From Symbiodinium microadriaticum (lineage: Eukaryota > Sar > Dinophyceae > Suessiales > Symbiodiniaceae), in contig LSRX01000424.1 of assembly GCA_001939145.1 (NCBI GenBank), positions 404,689 to 468,688 on the forward strand: DNA of 64,000 bases, in the 5' to 3' direction. The notes below the pieces were generated by a model. That model was not told the origin of the DNA, searched no databases, and worked only from the letters and a program-made list of their open reading frames with translations. Each line of letters begins with the position of its first letter. Positions within the stretch are counted from its first letter, which is position 1. The position numbers and the translations under genes were made by a program. This document shows, piece after piece, positions 45,834-56,699 of this stretch.

Positions 45834-46280
45834 GGTCCCTGCGCAGCGTGGTGTCAGGCGGCTAGCGCTGGGTCCAGATCATAACCCGGTTGCTCCGGCA
45901 CGGGATGATGATGCCCCCACTGAGGATGAGAGTGCGTCCTCTGGCAGTGAGTCGCCGGAGGCAGCTTTGGGCGAAGTGGATGATGCAAGCACCTGTGCTA
46001 TAGCGACGATGTGGCCATGCCGGACAGCGATGATGAGCCCGCGGAGTTGGCGCCTTTTGAAGGCCCCTGGATTATCAACGTTGTCTCAGGATGGTACCAC
46101 AAGGCTGTTTGTCTGGATTCCGATGCGCCGCTAGACTACGGCGTGCTTTGGGAAGGCAAGCGCTGGGGACGCTTCTGCCGACCTCAAGCTCGTTGCCAGT
46201 CGGTTTACGAGGTGGCGATAGAGAACCCGTTCTTCAGGGGCTACAGCGCTTGCCGGCACGCTGGCTGCTTTGGGCAGTGA
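45834..46280 (+). pseudogene. Cys/His-rich domain following the recombinase
   Basis: After the recombinase stop, an acidic Ser-rich linker (DDDAPTEDESASSGSE, about 45905) is readable in a neighbouring frame. From 46011 a frame with PWIINVVSGWYHKAVCL, CRPQARC and CRHAGCFGQ runs to TGA 46278. The spacing of His and Cys suggests a small zinc-binding domain, comparable in style to the Cys/His block at the end of the copia pol. It is probably a C-terminal extension of the recombinase protein separated by frame damage. Role unknown. Confidence 0.5.
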
Positions 46281-46615
46281 ACAGTTCGCCCCAAGTGGTG
46301 CCATGTGCGGTGTTACGCTTTGATAAGCGCTGGTGTAGCCATGCGGCTTGCGTTCGGTATGACGCGGTGTGTTGGGCCGATGCCCTGCTTTGTTTCTGGT
46401 GGCCCCGCCCCAGTGAATGGGTCGCGGTGGATCCTGGCTGATGCCCTGTGTAGCTTCCTTGATTGGAATGCGTTGTGGTTGCGTGTGTGCATGTTTGCTG
46501 CGTCTTGACTGATGTCACTTGTGGGCATGGCCCCAGTGTGAGCCTTCGGATCCGATTGATCCCCTGTGTGATTGTCTTGCTTCTTTGGTATTGTTTGCCT
46601 GCGGCCACTTCACTG
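46281..46615. other. Spacer inside the retroelement
   Basis: Between the recombinase region and gag. Frames are open but their content is not protein-like; it may be an untranslated leader. Confidence 0.4.
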
Positions 46616-47784
46616 TCAATGCCGTCCCCTTCATGGCGTGAGTGCATGGTATCAGCTGGGTTGCCACAAAAGATGGCAGATGCCATCATTGCGCTGGGCT
46701 ATGATTCACAGGACGTCTTCCGTTCCGCCTTTGTCGACAAGAACGCCTTTGAGACTTGGCTGTGCAAATCTCGCGACAAGCTTGGTGACGAAGCCAGCGG
46801 GGTCGATGCCGGCGATTGGACTACATGCCCATTGGCGGCCAAGCTGCGCCTTTTCCTGTGTGGCTGCACCAACTCCGGTGGGGGCACCCGCGGTCACCCC
46901 TAGCAAGGAGTCCTCTTTAGCGCTCTTACCATTTGCGTCACCGCAGTCAAAGGTTTCGGCAAATGAGCGAGATGCTTGGCGCCGGCAGATCGAAAAAGAC
47001 TATCCATCAGCAGTGATCACGCCGGAGACTCTGCCATCGCTGGGCTTCTTACAGCTGGTGCGCCAGCAGTGTGCGGGCAGCCAATGGGAGTGGATTGCCT
47101 GGAAGCGCGTGTTGAGTGAGGAGCAGGTGCTTGAAGTTCGAGGCCGCAAGAACTCGTCGGGTTATGGGGAGTTCCTCGACTTATTCGCTGTCGCTGCGGG
47201 CATTCAGCATGAAGAGTGGGACATGGACCTTGGTGCTTCCGCCCTGCGCGTTCAAAATCTTCTTGACACTCGGGCGCATGCCTACGTCATGTGCGGTTCT
47301 GGCCACCTTCACCCCTGGTCTGTGTACACGAAGCGTTTCATACACTTCTACACGAAGAAGCCAGGGGAGCACTTCCGCCCCCCGTCTATCCAAGAGGCAG
47401 AAGCTGCAGACCGTGCGGTCATGAATGAAGTGTTGCAGCTCGTCTTTGCAGGGAACAACTTGGACGACGCGCTTCATCATGTGGTGGTCGAGCGTGACAT
47501 GCTGCGCTTGTTGCTGATTGAGCGTCCCAAAAGTGCCGAAAATCACTTGGCAACGCCCAGATATCAAACGACCCAGCGGGACATGGAAGCGCGAAGGTGG
47601 GGCTGGTGCCAGCGCCGGTTTGAAGCGCCGCCGTGCGGGTGAGTGCTGGGCCTGGGTCGATGGGCGTTGCAAGGATCGGAACTGCTCTTACAAGCATGCG
47701 TGTGCAATCTGTGGTTCGCCAGATCACCATTCTGAGCAGTGCGATGGCAAGTCCGACCCCAAGAGGCGGGCGCGTGTGCAGTGA
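46616..47784 (+). pseudogene. Gag-like protein with CCCH finger and CCHC knuckle
   Basis: Reads in three frames in turn. First, from about 46619, a helical segment (SWRECMVSAGLPQKMADAI, DVFRSAFVDKNAFETWL). Then, from about 46870, a longer part with SSLALLPFASPQSKVSANE, SLGFLQLVRQQCAG, VQNLLDTRAHAYVMCGSGH and RRQIEKDYPSAVI. Then, from about 47560 to TGA 47782, a basic region ending in a zinc finger of spacing C-x7-C-x4-C-x3-H followed directly by a retroviral-type knuckle C-x2-C-x4-H-x4-C (CAICGSPDHHSEQC). These identify a nucleic-acid-binding Gag. The frame changes near 46865 and 47560 indicate decay. Confidence 0.65.
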
Positions 47785-47793
47785 TCTGCCAAC

Positions 47794-48303
47794 GTGTTAG
47801 CTGAGCCACGTGTGACAGCAGTACCTGTGGTTGCGGATGAGAGTAGCGTTGTCTGTGACTCTGGTGCTGAGAAGGCCTCGGTGCCATGTGGTCAGGATTG
47901 GCTCCTTGAGTGCAACCCAGGAGACCTGGGCCCCTCTGAGGAATTCGAGAGCAATCCTTCAGATGCTCCAACAGCGTGCGCTGGTTTCCGTCTCCGGGAC
48001 GGAGGCGGCCTTCACTCTGATGCTGACTGGTGGGAACCCCGCTGTGCAGATATTTTGGGTGACCTTCGTCGGTGTTGGCTTGGGCGCATCGACAGTTGGG
48101 GTCTAGTCCCTCGTGTGCTTCAGGCGTTGCGTAGTTCGAGTGATGATTCGTGGTTGGATGACAGTGAGATTCAAGTCCTGCGTGAGGACGTGCTATCTTT
48201 CTTGAAAAACCATGGTTATCATTCCTCTGCGTGTGTTACGCCTGGACAGCCCCTAACACTTGATTTTTGGCGCGACTTGTTTGCCAATGACAGGCGACAT
48301 TGA
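47794..48303 (+). pseudogene. Linker segment between Gag and RT
   Basis: In frame with the end of Gag beyond its TGA. It begins with a Val/Ala/Ser-rich part (VVADESSVVCDSGAEKAS), then WWEPRCADILGDLRRCW and a helical acidic segment (DDSEIQVLREDVLSFLKNHG). It overlaps the RT frame at its 3' end (48260-48303), so a frame change joins the two. Probably the N-terminal part of the RT polyprotein; no catalytic function is evident. Confidence 0.45.
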
Positions 48304-50206
48304 CACTAGCCTAATTCCACTACTTCGCGCGGGCCTTCCCACAGGCATCAATGAGACGATCCCAGCTTCGGGCGTGCGGCGTGAAGTGGATGTCCCATCC
48401 AGACCTAACCTGGAGCTGTTGGTTCACAACTCCCCATGGGGAACAGCATTGGAGGATCCGGAAACGTTGATGGAGCTTGTGCAGAGAGATGTGGACAGTG
48501 GCTTTGCAGAGTGGGTGGACAGTGGCCGCGAAGAGGTCATCGCTCGCTTCGGACGCAATTGCGAGGCAGGGCGCCTGGGCCTCGTGAAGAAAGATGGATG
48601 TGAACCACGTTTGGTTGGGGACAGCACCGTGTCGAATGCTAATCGCTTGTGTCGCATCTCGGCAAAGATTGAGCTCCCGGGCTTGGCGGACGTGATCCAG
48701 TTCATGTCCCGCCACCTGCAGCAGCGCTGGGTTGCATTCTCCTTAGACGTCAAGAAGGCGCACAAGCGCGTGAAGGTGGCGCCCTCCTAGCAGGGCTTCT
48801 CAGTGTTCACTGCAGTGGATCCCCAGGGCCGCACACATTGGTTTGTTTATTTGACTTGTCATTTCGGAGGTGCGTGGAGTGCGTACTGGTGGTCTCGCGT
48901 GGCGGCTGGGTTCGTTCGGCTTTGCCACATTCTGTTGCACAACTCTCATTTTCTGTCCATGTATGTTGACGACGAGCTCTCCTTGTTCCCAGCGGCGTCA
49001 GCCACGTTGATGGCATGCGTTGAGGTTATGCTAGCCTGCAGCCTCGGCGTCCCGCTGTCATGGAAGAAGATGTCCCTGGGCACCAAGCTGAAGTGGATTG
49101 GCTGGTTGCTACAGTTCGATGGCCAGCCGTGCGCTACACTTTCGGAAGACAAAGTCTTGCGGCTAGAGGCAGGGCTGAGAGCCGTCACGCAGAGGCGGTG
49201 GGTGCGGCGGCGTGAGCTCGAGTCACTGGTTGGTCTGTTGTCGTGGTATACTTGTGGTGCCCGTTGGTTAAAGCCGTGGATGGCGATGTGGTTCCATATG
49301 CTGTTGAAACCAGCCATGCATTTCTACAACCTTGACGGAGAGCAGTTATGGGAACTCCAGCGTCTGCTCGACGCGGATCTGCGGGTGACGCACTGTGCCA
49401 CTCTTTCAGATGTACAAATTGGGTGGCGCTTAGCAGAATGCGGCGGCAAGGTGGTCAAGGAGTCGTCCGACCTGAGCAGATGTCGGACCAAACATGGCCG
49501 CGCATGGGTTAAGTTGTTGGACAGCGCTTCCGCCCAAGTGCGGCCATCTAAGGATGAGGCTTGTGTAGCTGCTTTCTTCCTGCAGCTGATTTTGGGGCGC
49601 GCGCCAGTGCATTTAGTCGAGACCCCAGCGACACAGTGTGTGGCGGCGGCAGATGCCTTTGCCAACTCGACTGGTGCAGGCATCGGTGGGTGGTGGATGC
49701 CGAACGACGCGCAGCTGGCAGCGTCTTCCATTTGCTGGTTCTCCATTTCTTTGGATAAGTCATCCCTGCCCGAGTGGTTCGTGCCGAAGGGTGCAGGGTT
49801 TCAGGATGTCATTAGCTCTCTGGAGGCCCTCGCTCAGCTAGTGTTGCTGGTTCTACAGCGACAGGATCCCGAGTCTCGCATTCGCTCGCCCAACGTGGGC
49901 TGCTTGGCGGTTCGACAGAGGTGTGATAACCTGGGCGTCGTGGGCGCGTGTGAAAAGGGTCTCTCCATGAAGCAACCTTTGGCTTCGGTGCTTCAAGCCA
50001 CGGCCCTCTTCTGCATGAAAGAGCGCCTTAACCTGCGTGTGAGCCATCTAGCCGGAGTTCGGAATGAGTGGGCTGACACGCTCTCGCGCGGAAGCGCCAA
50101 GGACCCAGTATTCTGGGCACAGCTGGATCCAGCGAAAAGGCGATCGTTGGATTGGAGAGCGGTGCTAGATGCAGGTCGTCCGGAGGAGCTGGCGCGTGCT
50201 GTTTAA
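48260..50206 (+). pseudogene. Reverse transcriptase-RNase H of the recombinase element
   Basis: One frame runs from about 48290 to TAA 50204 with a single TAG at 48788. RT features: GLVKKDGCEPRLVGDST (fingers), motif A WVAFSLDVKKAHKRV (about 48730-48774), then the TAG, HFGGAWSAYWWSRVAAG (motif B), FLSMYVDDELSLF (motif C, about 48953-48985) and LGTKLKWIGWLLQF. RNase H follows: ADAFANSTGAGIGGWW (first Asp), ISSLEALAQLVLL (Glu), RCDNLGVVGACEKG (Asp) and HLAGVRNEWADTLSRG (last Asp). All four acidic residues are present, so only the TAG seems to break it. The architecture with RNase H directly behind RT and no integrase fits DIRS-type elements. Confidence 0.85.
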
Positions 50207-50558
50207 GCTCGAAGTGGTGTCTCCAAGAATGGCTCCTGTCCTTAGCCTTTGACATCAGTGTGGTGCCTTGGTTGTATGTGTATGTGTATGTGTATGTGTG
50301 TGTGTGTGTCTGTCTTGACATTCAGGCTGGATTCCCAGGAAGACGTGCCATTCGCGCTGGTGCTTGGGGTGGTTGGGTGCTCATGGCAGGGTTTTGGCTG
50401 CGGCTGTGCTTTGGGCTTTNTCACGAATCCAGCGCTTAGTGCGGATTGATCAGCGGAATCTGTGATCCCACGTCTAGATGCCCGCGTAGCTAATGAGGTT
50501 GTCCCTGGGTTTTTTTCGGCAACTATGTTGTGTGGATTTCGGAGGTTGGATTTCGGGT
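50207..50558. other. 3' untranslated part of the element with GT-rich repeat and an N
   Basis: Contains (GTGTAT)n/(GT)n at about 50273-50310 and one undetermined base at 50420. No coding frame. Confidence 0.7.
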
Positions 50559-50678
50559 AGTTTGCCTTGGGGTTTCGTGGGATAGGCCAAGGCACGCACG
50601 TAACCCTCGTTGATCAGCATAGTCTCCTGTCAGGTGCCAGGTACAGCTGTGTTTTCAGGCGAAGCTGCTGAAATTTGC
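50559..50678 (+). repeat. Right terminal direct repeat
   Basis: Partner of the left repeat at 44537-44678, with a few substitutions (for example GGTTTCGTG for GGTTTGGTG, CACGCACG for CACACACG) and without the 22-base internal duplication. Confidence 0.9.
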
Positions 50679-53290
50679 CCGCCTGCCCGCCCCTGATGGG
50701 TGGCAGATATTCGTCGTGTGGAGCGAGTTTGCTCCAAATCGGTGCGCGCCCAGTGGCGCTTTGACCTGTGAGAGCCATTGGGCTTTGACCTGTGCGAGCC
50801 ATTGGGGCTCGGGCTGGATTTGTGCAGCCAAAACACCTGCTTCCCACTGCCTGATCAGTTGAGGGTTCTGCCCAGCCCAGCAGCCCCGGCCCAGCCCAGG
50901 CGAGCCCAGTCCAGCCCACCCAGCCCAGGGCAGGACGGCCAAATTCAACGAAAAGGAGAGCATTCAAGATCCACGGCTTTGCAATAAGGCGGTCCGACCG
51001 CTCAGTCGTGTTATTGAACACTTGTGACCTACCATAGACTCGTCCAGTTCTTGGGTGTCGGCAGTTCATGCCTGGGTGCTCTCTAACATGGCTGTCTCCA
51101 TCCATCTCAGCAGGTTCTGCGATCATGTTGATGAAAATCTCTTCCTCATGGCTTCGGACGTGGATTCACAATGTCAGTTTGCACATGAAGCGCTAAATAA
51201 ATGCCACAGTTCACGGTAGTAAGACTGGCTCCGCCGCTGAGCGATGGCTGCTGTCAAGGCCGGGCGGGGGTGCCCAAAGGTGCACTGATGCTCTGTCAGA
51301 GCGCAGACTTGGCAGGGGCTGTGGGAGAAGAAGGTGCGCTGCCGCGTGTTGCATCGCGTTGAATCGTGTGCCACACCTGAGGCACTAAGTTCAAGCCGAG
51401 CTGCACCTCATGACTCATGACCGTCATGACCCATCAGGGCTTGTGTAAGGCATATGTCGTCGATTGCGGCAAGTCGAGGCCTTGAAAGCCGCTGGCGAAT
51501 CTGCGACAAGCAGTCTTGCAGGGACTGCTCAACCATATACTGCGACTCCATCAGTCGGTTTGCTGAAACATCGTGACCAGGAAGATCTGCGTCATGCACG
51601 ACTGTCTCGGTTTCGCATGGGTTCGCGGCGGTTAACATTTTGAGGTCCTAGGCCCAAACCTCCAAGTGCCTGCGCGGTGCAATATGCGTAGTGGGTCGGA
51701 GAGATCCGAGTCTTTGGTGCAGACATGCTCGGAGGGTACGAATTGGGGACCCGGTGCTCCTGGACGAAGCGACGTCGATGTGTACAAAGCCAGCCGACCT
51801 GCAAAATGGCACACAGGTTCAGGCTTTGAGACCAAGTCAGCACCGTCCGTTGAGTTCTGCTTCTGAAAGGATCGAGTGGCGCTGCTTCAGCAGGTTCGGG
51901 CAGGGTGGGCGTACTACAGGGCTTGCTACGGCCGGGCTTCGTCCATGCAAGGTTCACGGACTGAGGATGTCTCCGACCATGATTGTAATGCCCCTAGCTC
52001 GACATGGTTTAAGCCGTCGGAGTTTGCTAGATGCGGTACCCCAAGGAGCGCCTCACGTTTTTGAAGCATCTGTGCCAATCGTCTGATGTTGCGCACAGAT
52101 TGACATCTGCGACAAAGATGCCGAGGTGCCTGAGGGCCGCGAGATGCAAACCACGTACTCTTGACGCTGTGATCTCAAAGCTTCCTCATGTCAGGAAGCC
52201 GAGGCAAAGCAGGATCACAAGGGTCTCTTGGTCAGGTTCTTGGTCATTCTGCTTGTCGCGATCGCAATTTTGCGTTCGGAGCAAAAGCAATCCTGGACTG
52301 TAAATCAGGTTGCCAGCGAGAAGAGCTTACACTTTCGCCGCCAAGTCTATGGTGAGGTCACAGCAAACATGTGTCGGTTGCAGTATATTTCGAAACCTGT
52401 TCCGGGAGTGACATCAGCTTCGTCGAGGTTTTACATTGCCAAGATATCTTTCGAATGGCTTCCCTGCATTTCCCTGCTCAGGGTTCGCATGAAGTCGCCG
52501 GAGCCATGCAACGAATTTGTAAGGCAAGAGCTTCAGCTACATCACTTTTCTGGGAGCCTCGCGTAATTTCCGCCATGCTCGCAGGACTACAACAAAGCAA
52601 CTCAGCTTGCACTAGGCCTGGGAGCCCCAGCAGACACGACACGATGTGGTCTGAGGTTGCTCTGTCCTTGATGCAGCGGAATGAATTCAAAGCAGTAGAG
52701 CCCCCAGCTTCAGCTTCAGCTGCTCTCTTCTGGCTTGTTTTTGCTTTGGCCGTGCGCGCGTGTCTGCGCGCTTTGGCGCCAGCCCAAAGAAGGCAGAAGG
52801 GTTCCCGCATGAGCTTAGAGATTTGGCTATACTTCAAGTGAGGTCCAAGGGCGGTGTGGTCTTGTGCGAGTTCGTTGGGGAAATACCTCTTACAAATTCT
52901 ATCCAGCACAGGAATTGCATGCCAGGCCGCCTACCTTGGCTTAAGATCCTGTCCTTACATGCGGAACCAAGACCACCGAATGATACCGAATGCGTGACTT
53001 CTGTTCTAGGTTGTGTGAAGACCTCGCGCATCATACTTAGCTGAAGGTTGCGCAGGGTTTCGCTACGAAGTTTGGGCTCCCGAGCTTTGTTCCAAACTTC
53101 CTGATTTAGTTATTCTAGAGCAATACGAATCTTCGATACCTAGGTAATAGACAGCATCCTTTTAAGGAGCGGTGCGGTCAGAGGGCGTCCAGATCGGTCA
53201 ATATGGGGACGAAGGTGCTTTGACGTGATCTGCAATTTCGTTCTTGGGCATAGAAACTAGTCTGAATTTCCTGTAGGCTTCTTCGGCCAA
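50679..53290. other. No gene recognised
   Basis: Starts with a short tandem duplication (GGCTTTGACCTGTG-GAGCCATTGG, about 50756-50812) and a GCCCA-rich patch (about 50868-50935). A copy of the dispersed repeat is at 50936-51000. The remainder has only unremarkable short frames. Confidence 0.45.
50936..51000. repeat. Dispersed repeat, copy 2
   Basis: GGCCAAATTCAACGAAAAGGAGAGC...GGCGGTCCGACCG parallels 38488-38560. Confidence 0.4.
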
Positions 53291-53299
53291 GCCACACCG

Positions 53300-54085
53300 T
53301 TGTTTGAAGGCTGCCTCGAATGGTTTCTTCATGGATCACAGATGCTTGACCTGCTCTTCTGGGCTGAGGCCGAAAAGCTGTTGGCGCGAGCAGAGGAGGC
53401 CCGAGCGGCCAGCGAGCGGCGCGAGCGTCCGTGTCTCCCCTCAAAGAGACATTTTCTCCAACCCTGTGTCAGGCAGCAGCCGACGAAGTCGCTTTGTCTG
53501 CCACCTGGAACAACTTCGCATGCCTGTACAGGCGCATAGCCTTGCCCATGTCGCATACACAGAGAGAGAAACCGGATGCGCTGTGGCAACGGGTTCAGCC
53601 AGGCGCAACAAGAAGCTGCGCTCAGAGGGAGCCTTAGTTGGAGACTCCAACAGCTCAAAATTACGACGTCAACGACGCAGTCGCAGGCAGACAGACAGTA
53701 CAGCTGTCCTGTTTCGAGGCCGTCGCGTACCTGGAGCGAGCGTTGGCCATTGAGGCAGCCGCAAAGAATTGCCCTGGAACGAATGAGAACAGCAGAAGCC
53801 GAAGCGGCTTGCAGAGGAGCGCTCTTGCAGCCCCCTCACAGCGTCGAAGCCTCAGCGCGCTGAGGGGCTGCACACCTTCTGTACGAGACAACGCAACGCT
53901 GTTGCCAGTGAGACGGAGGCATCTGCGAGCGATTCCTTCTCGCATGCTGAGGCAGAGCCACTTGAACTTGTGTGCCACGCTTTCGCAGCTTGCTCGCCAT
54001 GGTCATTGCCCTCAGCTACCACCGCGACCCCGCAGTTGAGAGAGTTGGCGTATTTTTTGGTGCAGCTGGACAGGTGAGGCATTGG
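53300..54085 (+). pseudogene. TPR-repeat gene fragments (exons or relic)
   Basis: Short protein-like stretches occur in order but in different frames: FWAEAEKLLARAEEARAASE (about 53359-53418), LSATWNNFACLYRR (about 53501-53542), AVAYLERALAIEAAA (about 53718-53762), SHLNLCATLSQLARHG (about 53956-54003) and ALSYHRDPAVERVG (about 54010-54052). Together they follow the helix pattern of tetratricopeptide repeats of the kind common in alveolates (a WNN-LxxxYxR helix, then a YLExALxIE helix, then HLNLCAxLSQLxRH). They could be exons of a split gene (a GT follows at 54075) or a decayed copy. TPR proteins are scaffolds; no specific role is inferred. Confidence 0.45.
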
Positions 54086-56185
54086 ATCATGCCCAGAAAG
54101 CCTTGATCAAGATTTACGAGGTCGGACACCCGTGCTCCTCGTCTGTGCATGCACAGTTTGCGTCTGCTCAAGAGAAGGTCTTTGTGCCACGAGTCTGCGA
54201 CGGCGCAGCACTTGAAAAGGCATGTGTCACTCGTGTCAAGCGTCAGTTGTGACAGACATGCGCCTGTTGCCCGCTCCCCTATCCTCTCATCTGCCGTACC
54301 ACCTGAATCCCGATGCAAAACGCAACAAAAGGTCGCCTAATTGGCGTGTCCCTATGAGGACCTGAAACAGCTTAACGCTGGGCCTGCGGCCTCGACGGAT
54401 GATATCTCGATGAGTTGCACACTGATGAGACTGCGTTCTTAAAAATAAAAATATGCCATGCTTGCTGGGTCAGGGAGACTTGGATGAAGCCTTGGCACTT
54501 TTATGTGTTGCGCAGCAGCCTTAGTCTTAGTGTAAGAGTGCAGGACATGGTGTTGCTAGATGTTGGTTCAGTTGAGCACCATCGCAGAATGGATATGCCA
54601 AGGTATCACAACAAAGGTGTGGAGCATGAGCATATGCTTCAAATGGAAATGGCCTTGGAGGCCGTGGTGGTGCCACGTACTGCATCCCATTGTGGCCATA
54701 TTGCGTCGACGGCCAACCGCTTCCCTTCACCTTCTCGTTCGTGTGAGCCGTCGGCTTGCCGTCAGGACCAGGGACGCTTCACCGTTGTCTTTGTTCTGCA
54801 AAGGCCTATGCTTCGGGTTGCCAATGGGCGGCGAGGCCAGCATCTGAGATTTGGGAGGCCGACCGACCTTACACATTTCAGCCTAAAGATGTAGTTTCAG
54901 CATGTGCTCTCTGTTGCAGGACTTCGTACCGGAAGAGTGAAATAATTCTCTCCGAATTTAGCCCTCGTACTCTCAATGCTGAAAGGTCAGTTCCAAGTGT
55001 TGCACGTCGAAGTTGCTAAGGCTTGCCGGTGGCTGCAACCAGCTGTCTCGCACTCTTCACCGGGCCGCACAAGAGGTGAAGGTCAACGTGATGTCACTTT
55101 GACCTCACCGTCATACAAGAAACATAGACGTGGCGCAGGCAAAGATCCCACTGCCTGCGGCTGGCCTCGCGAAGTTCGACTGGCTTTTGTCAAGGTCGGA
55201 CACTGTGACACGGAAACCCAGCAGCATCCAGCAGCGACAGGTCACCACCACGCGCGGGCACAGCAACGAGCGAGCTGCATTCTCAAGGGAAGACGGATGA
55301 TGTTACTTGCTGGAAGCCGAAGTGTGCATTCGTGCCCAACTGTCTGCATTCCTGAGTCACCTGGCTGCTCTCCTAACACCCAAAGGATTGCGGCCCAGGA
55401 CAGGGAAACACTGGGATGCCCCTTGTCAAAGTTACGACGTCTCCCCAAGCACACAAGGAGCTTTGCGAAGCAGCCCCGAAGAGGCCTCGAACATTATCAC
55501 AGCCTTGAAGCAGGAGTGCCCCAGCGGGCGGCCCCGGCCTCTTCAACTCTGGGACCTTGCATGAGAAAAGGAAATTCTCCAGAGCTATTTTATGTCAGAA
55601 CAGTCTTTCTGCGAAAGAGTTTTTTGAACGTCTAGCGGAGCATCTTCTCAGCTGACGATGTCAGTATCTCCCAATCGCGGAAGTCTCAAGCCTTGCCACT
55701 GGCAAGCTTTCATAACATGTTCTAATATTATTCCCAACAAAGGTATATCTCACGCCCAAATACCAGAACCCCCAAAACGGGTAAGGCTAGGTTTATTCAA
55801 TTCGTGGGTTTGAAGAAATATGTAGTATTCATTAGTACTGAATTAGAAGAAGATAAATATGCTTACATATTTGAGCATTGATCTAAAGGTCTTTGTGTGG
55901 GGATTATATAAAACGGTTTTCACATGTAAATTACTGTGTCCGCGAAAGATCCGCGATGGGTCCGCAAAAGGAAAGCAATAATCCGCGAAAGTTGTTGTGT
56001 CATAGATTTGGGCCGTATAGGACTTGTAAGGTATATGCTGTACCAGTCCGTAGGCAAACAGGTCTCAAGCTCGCTGTCCCGCCATGCCGCGATATTTTTT
56101 TGCGAAACAGTAGTAGGTTTTGTGCGAAAGATCGTATAAAGATGCGCGAAAGACGCCGCGAAAGAAGCCCGGTCGCTTGAAGGTA
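54086..56185. other. No gene recognised
   Basis: Mixed composition to about 55700, then AT-richer. Between 55940 and 56165 a short CCGCGAAAG-like motif recurs several times (about 55943, 55980, 56125, 56143, 56156). Confidence 0.45.
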
Positions 56186-56186
56186 G

Positions 56187-56198
56187 TACTACTACTAT

Positions 56199-56261
<63 letters not shown>

Positions 56262-56264
56262 CAC
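56187..56264. repeat. (CTA)n microsatellite
   Basis: About 24 nearly pure CTA units. Confidence 0.95.
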
Positions 56265-56564
56265 GCGCCACTGTGTTTAATGTACCCCTAAATTTTGAAA
56301 AGCGCAGCTGCCGCTGTGGTGGTGTGCGCATTTTAGTGTATTAATATCGTTATGATTAGCTTCAACTCTTCCCAATAAAGAGCGTTCCCTGCTTATCGAA
56401 ATGCTGCCTTTGTTTAGTCCGCTATCACCAAACTACTGTAGATACCGAGTAAAATGGTTCTTGAGGAGATATTGTTTAGGGTGTCTGTGTACTAATGTCG
56501 TCGTTTCCCCCCCCCCTCCCCCCGAGTGTCGAGTAGCCGATTTTAGAAATACGACAAATACACC

Positions 56565-56650
56565 GCTGGCTACTACTACTACTACTATTATTACTACTCT
56601 ACTACTACTACTATTATTACTACCACTACTACTAACCACTACCACCACCT
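56565..56650. repeat. Degenerate CTA/TTA microsatellite
   Basis: CTA units with TAT and TTA variants; a C-rich homopolymer run (about 56508-56524) precedes it. Confidence 0.85.
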
Positions 56651-56699
56651 CAGATATGTCGCGCGAAAATGAGGGCGAAAGTGTCGCACAAGGACAGTA

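Larger units (their letters stand above)
44537..50678 (+). mobile_element. Tyrosine-recombinase retroelement (DIRS/Ngaro-like), decayed
   Basis: Bounded by direct repeats (44537-44678 and 50559-50678). Content in order: tyrosine recombinase, a small Cys/His-rich protein, Gag with two zinc motifs, RT and RNase H. No DDE integrase, no LTR of copia type and no aspartic protease with convincing context is present, so integration by the recombinase is expected. In known DIRS and Ngaro elements the recombinase is encoded at the 3' end; here it is 5' of gag. Several frame changes and an RT stop (TAG 48788) show decay. Length is about 6.1 kb. Confidence 0.75.

Noticed and set aside
47815..47880. Retropepsin (CDSGAEKAS) in the recombinase element
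   Set aside because: DSGA is present but the flanking hydrophobic strands and the downstream protease pattern are missing.
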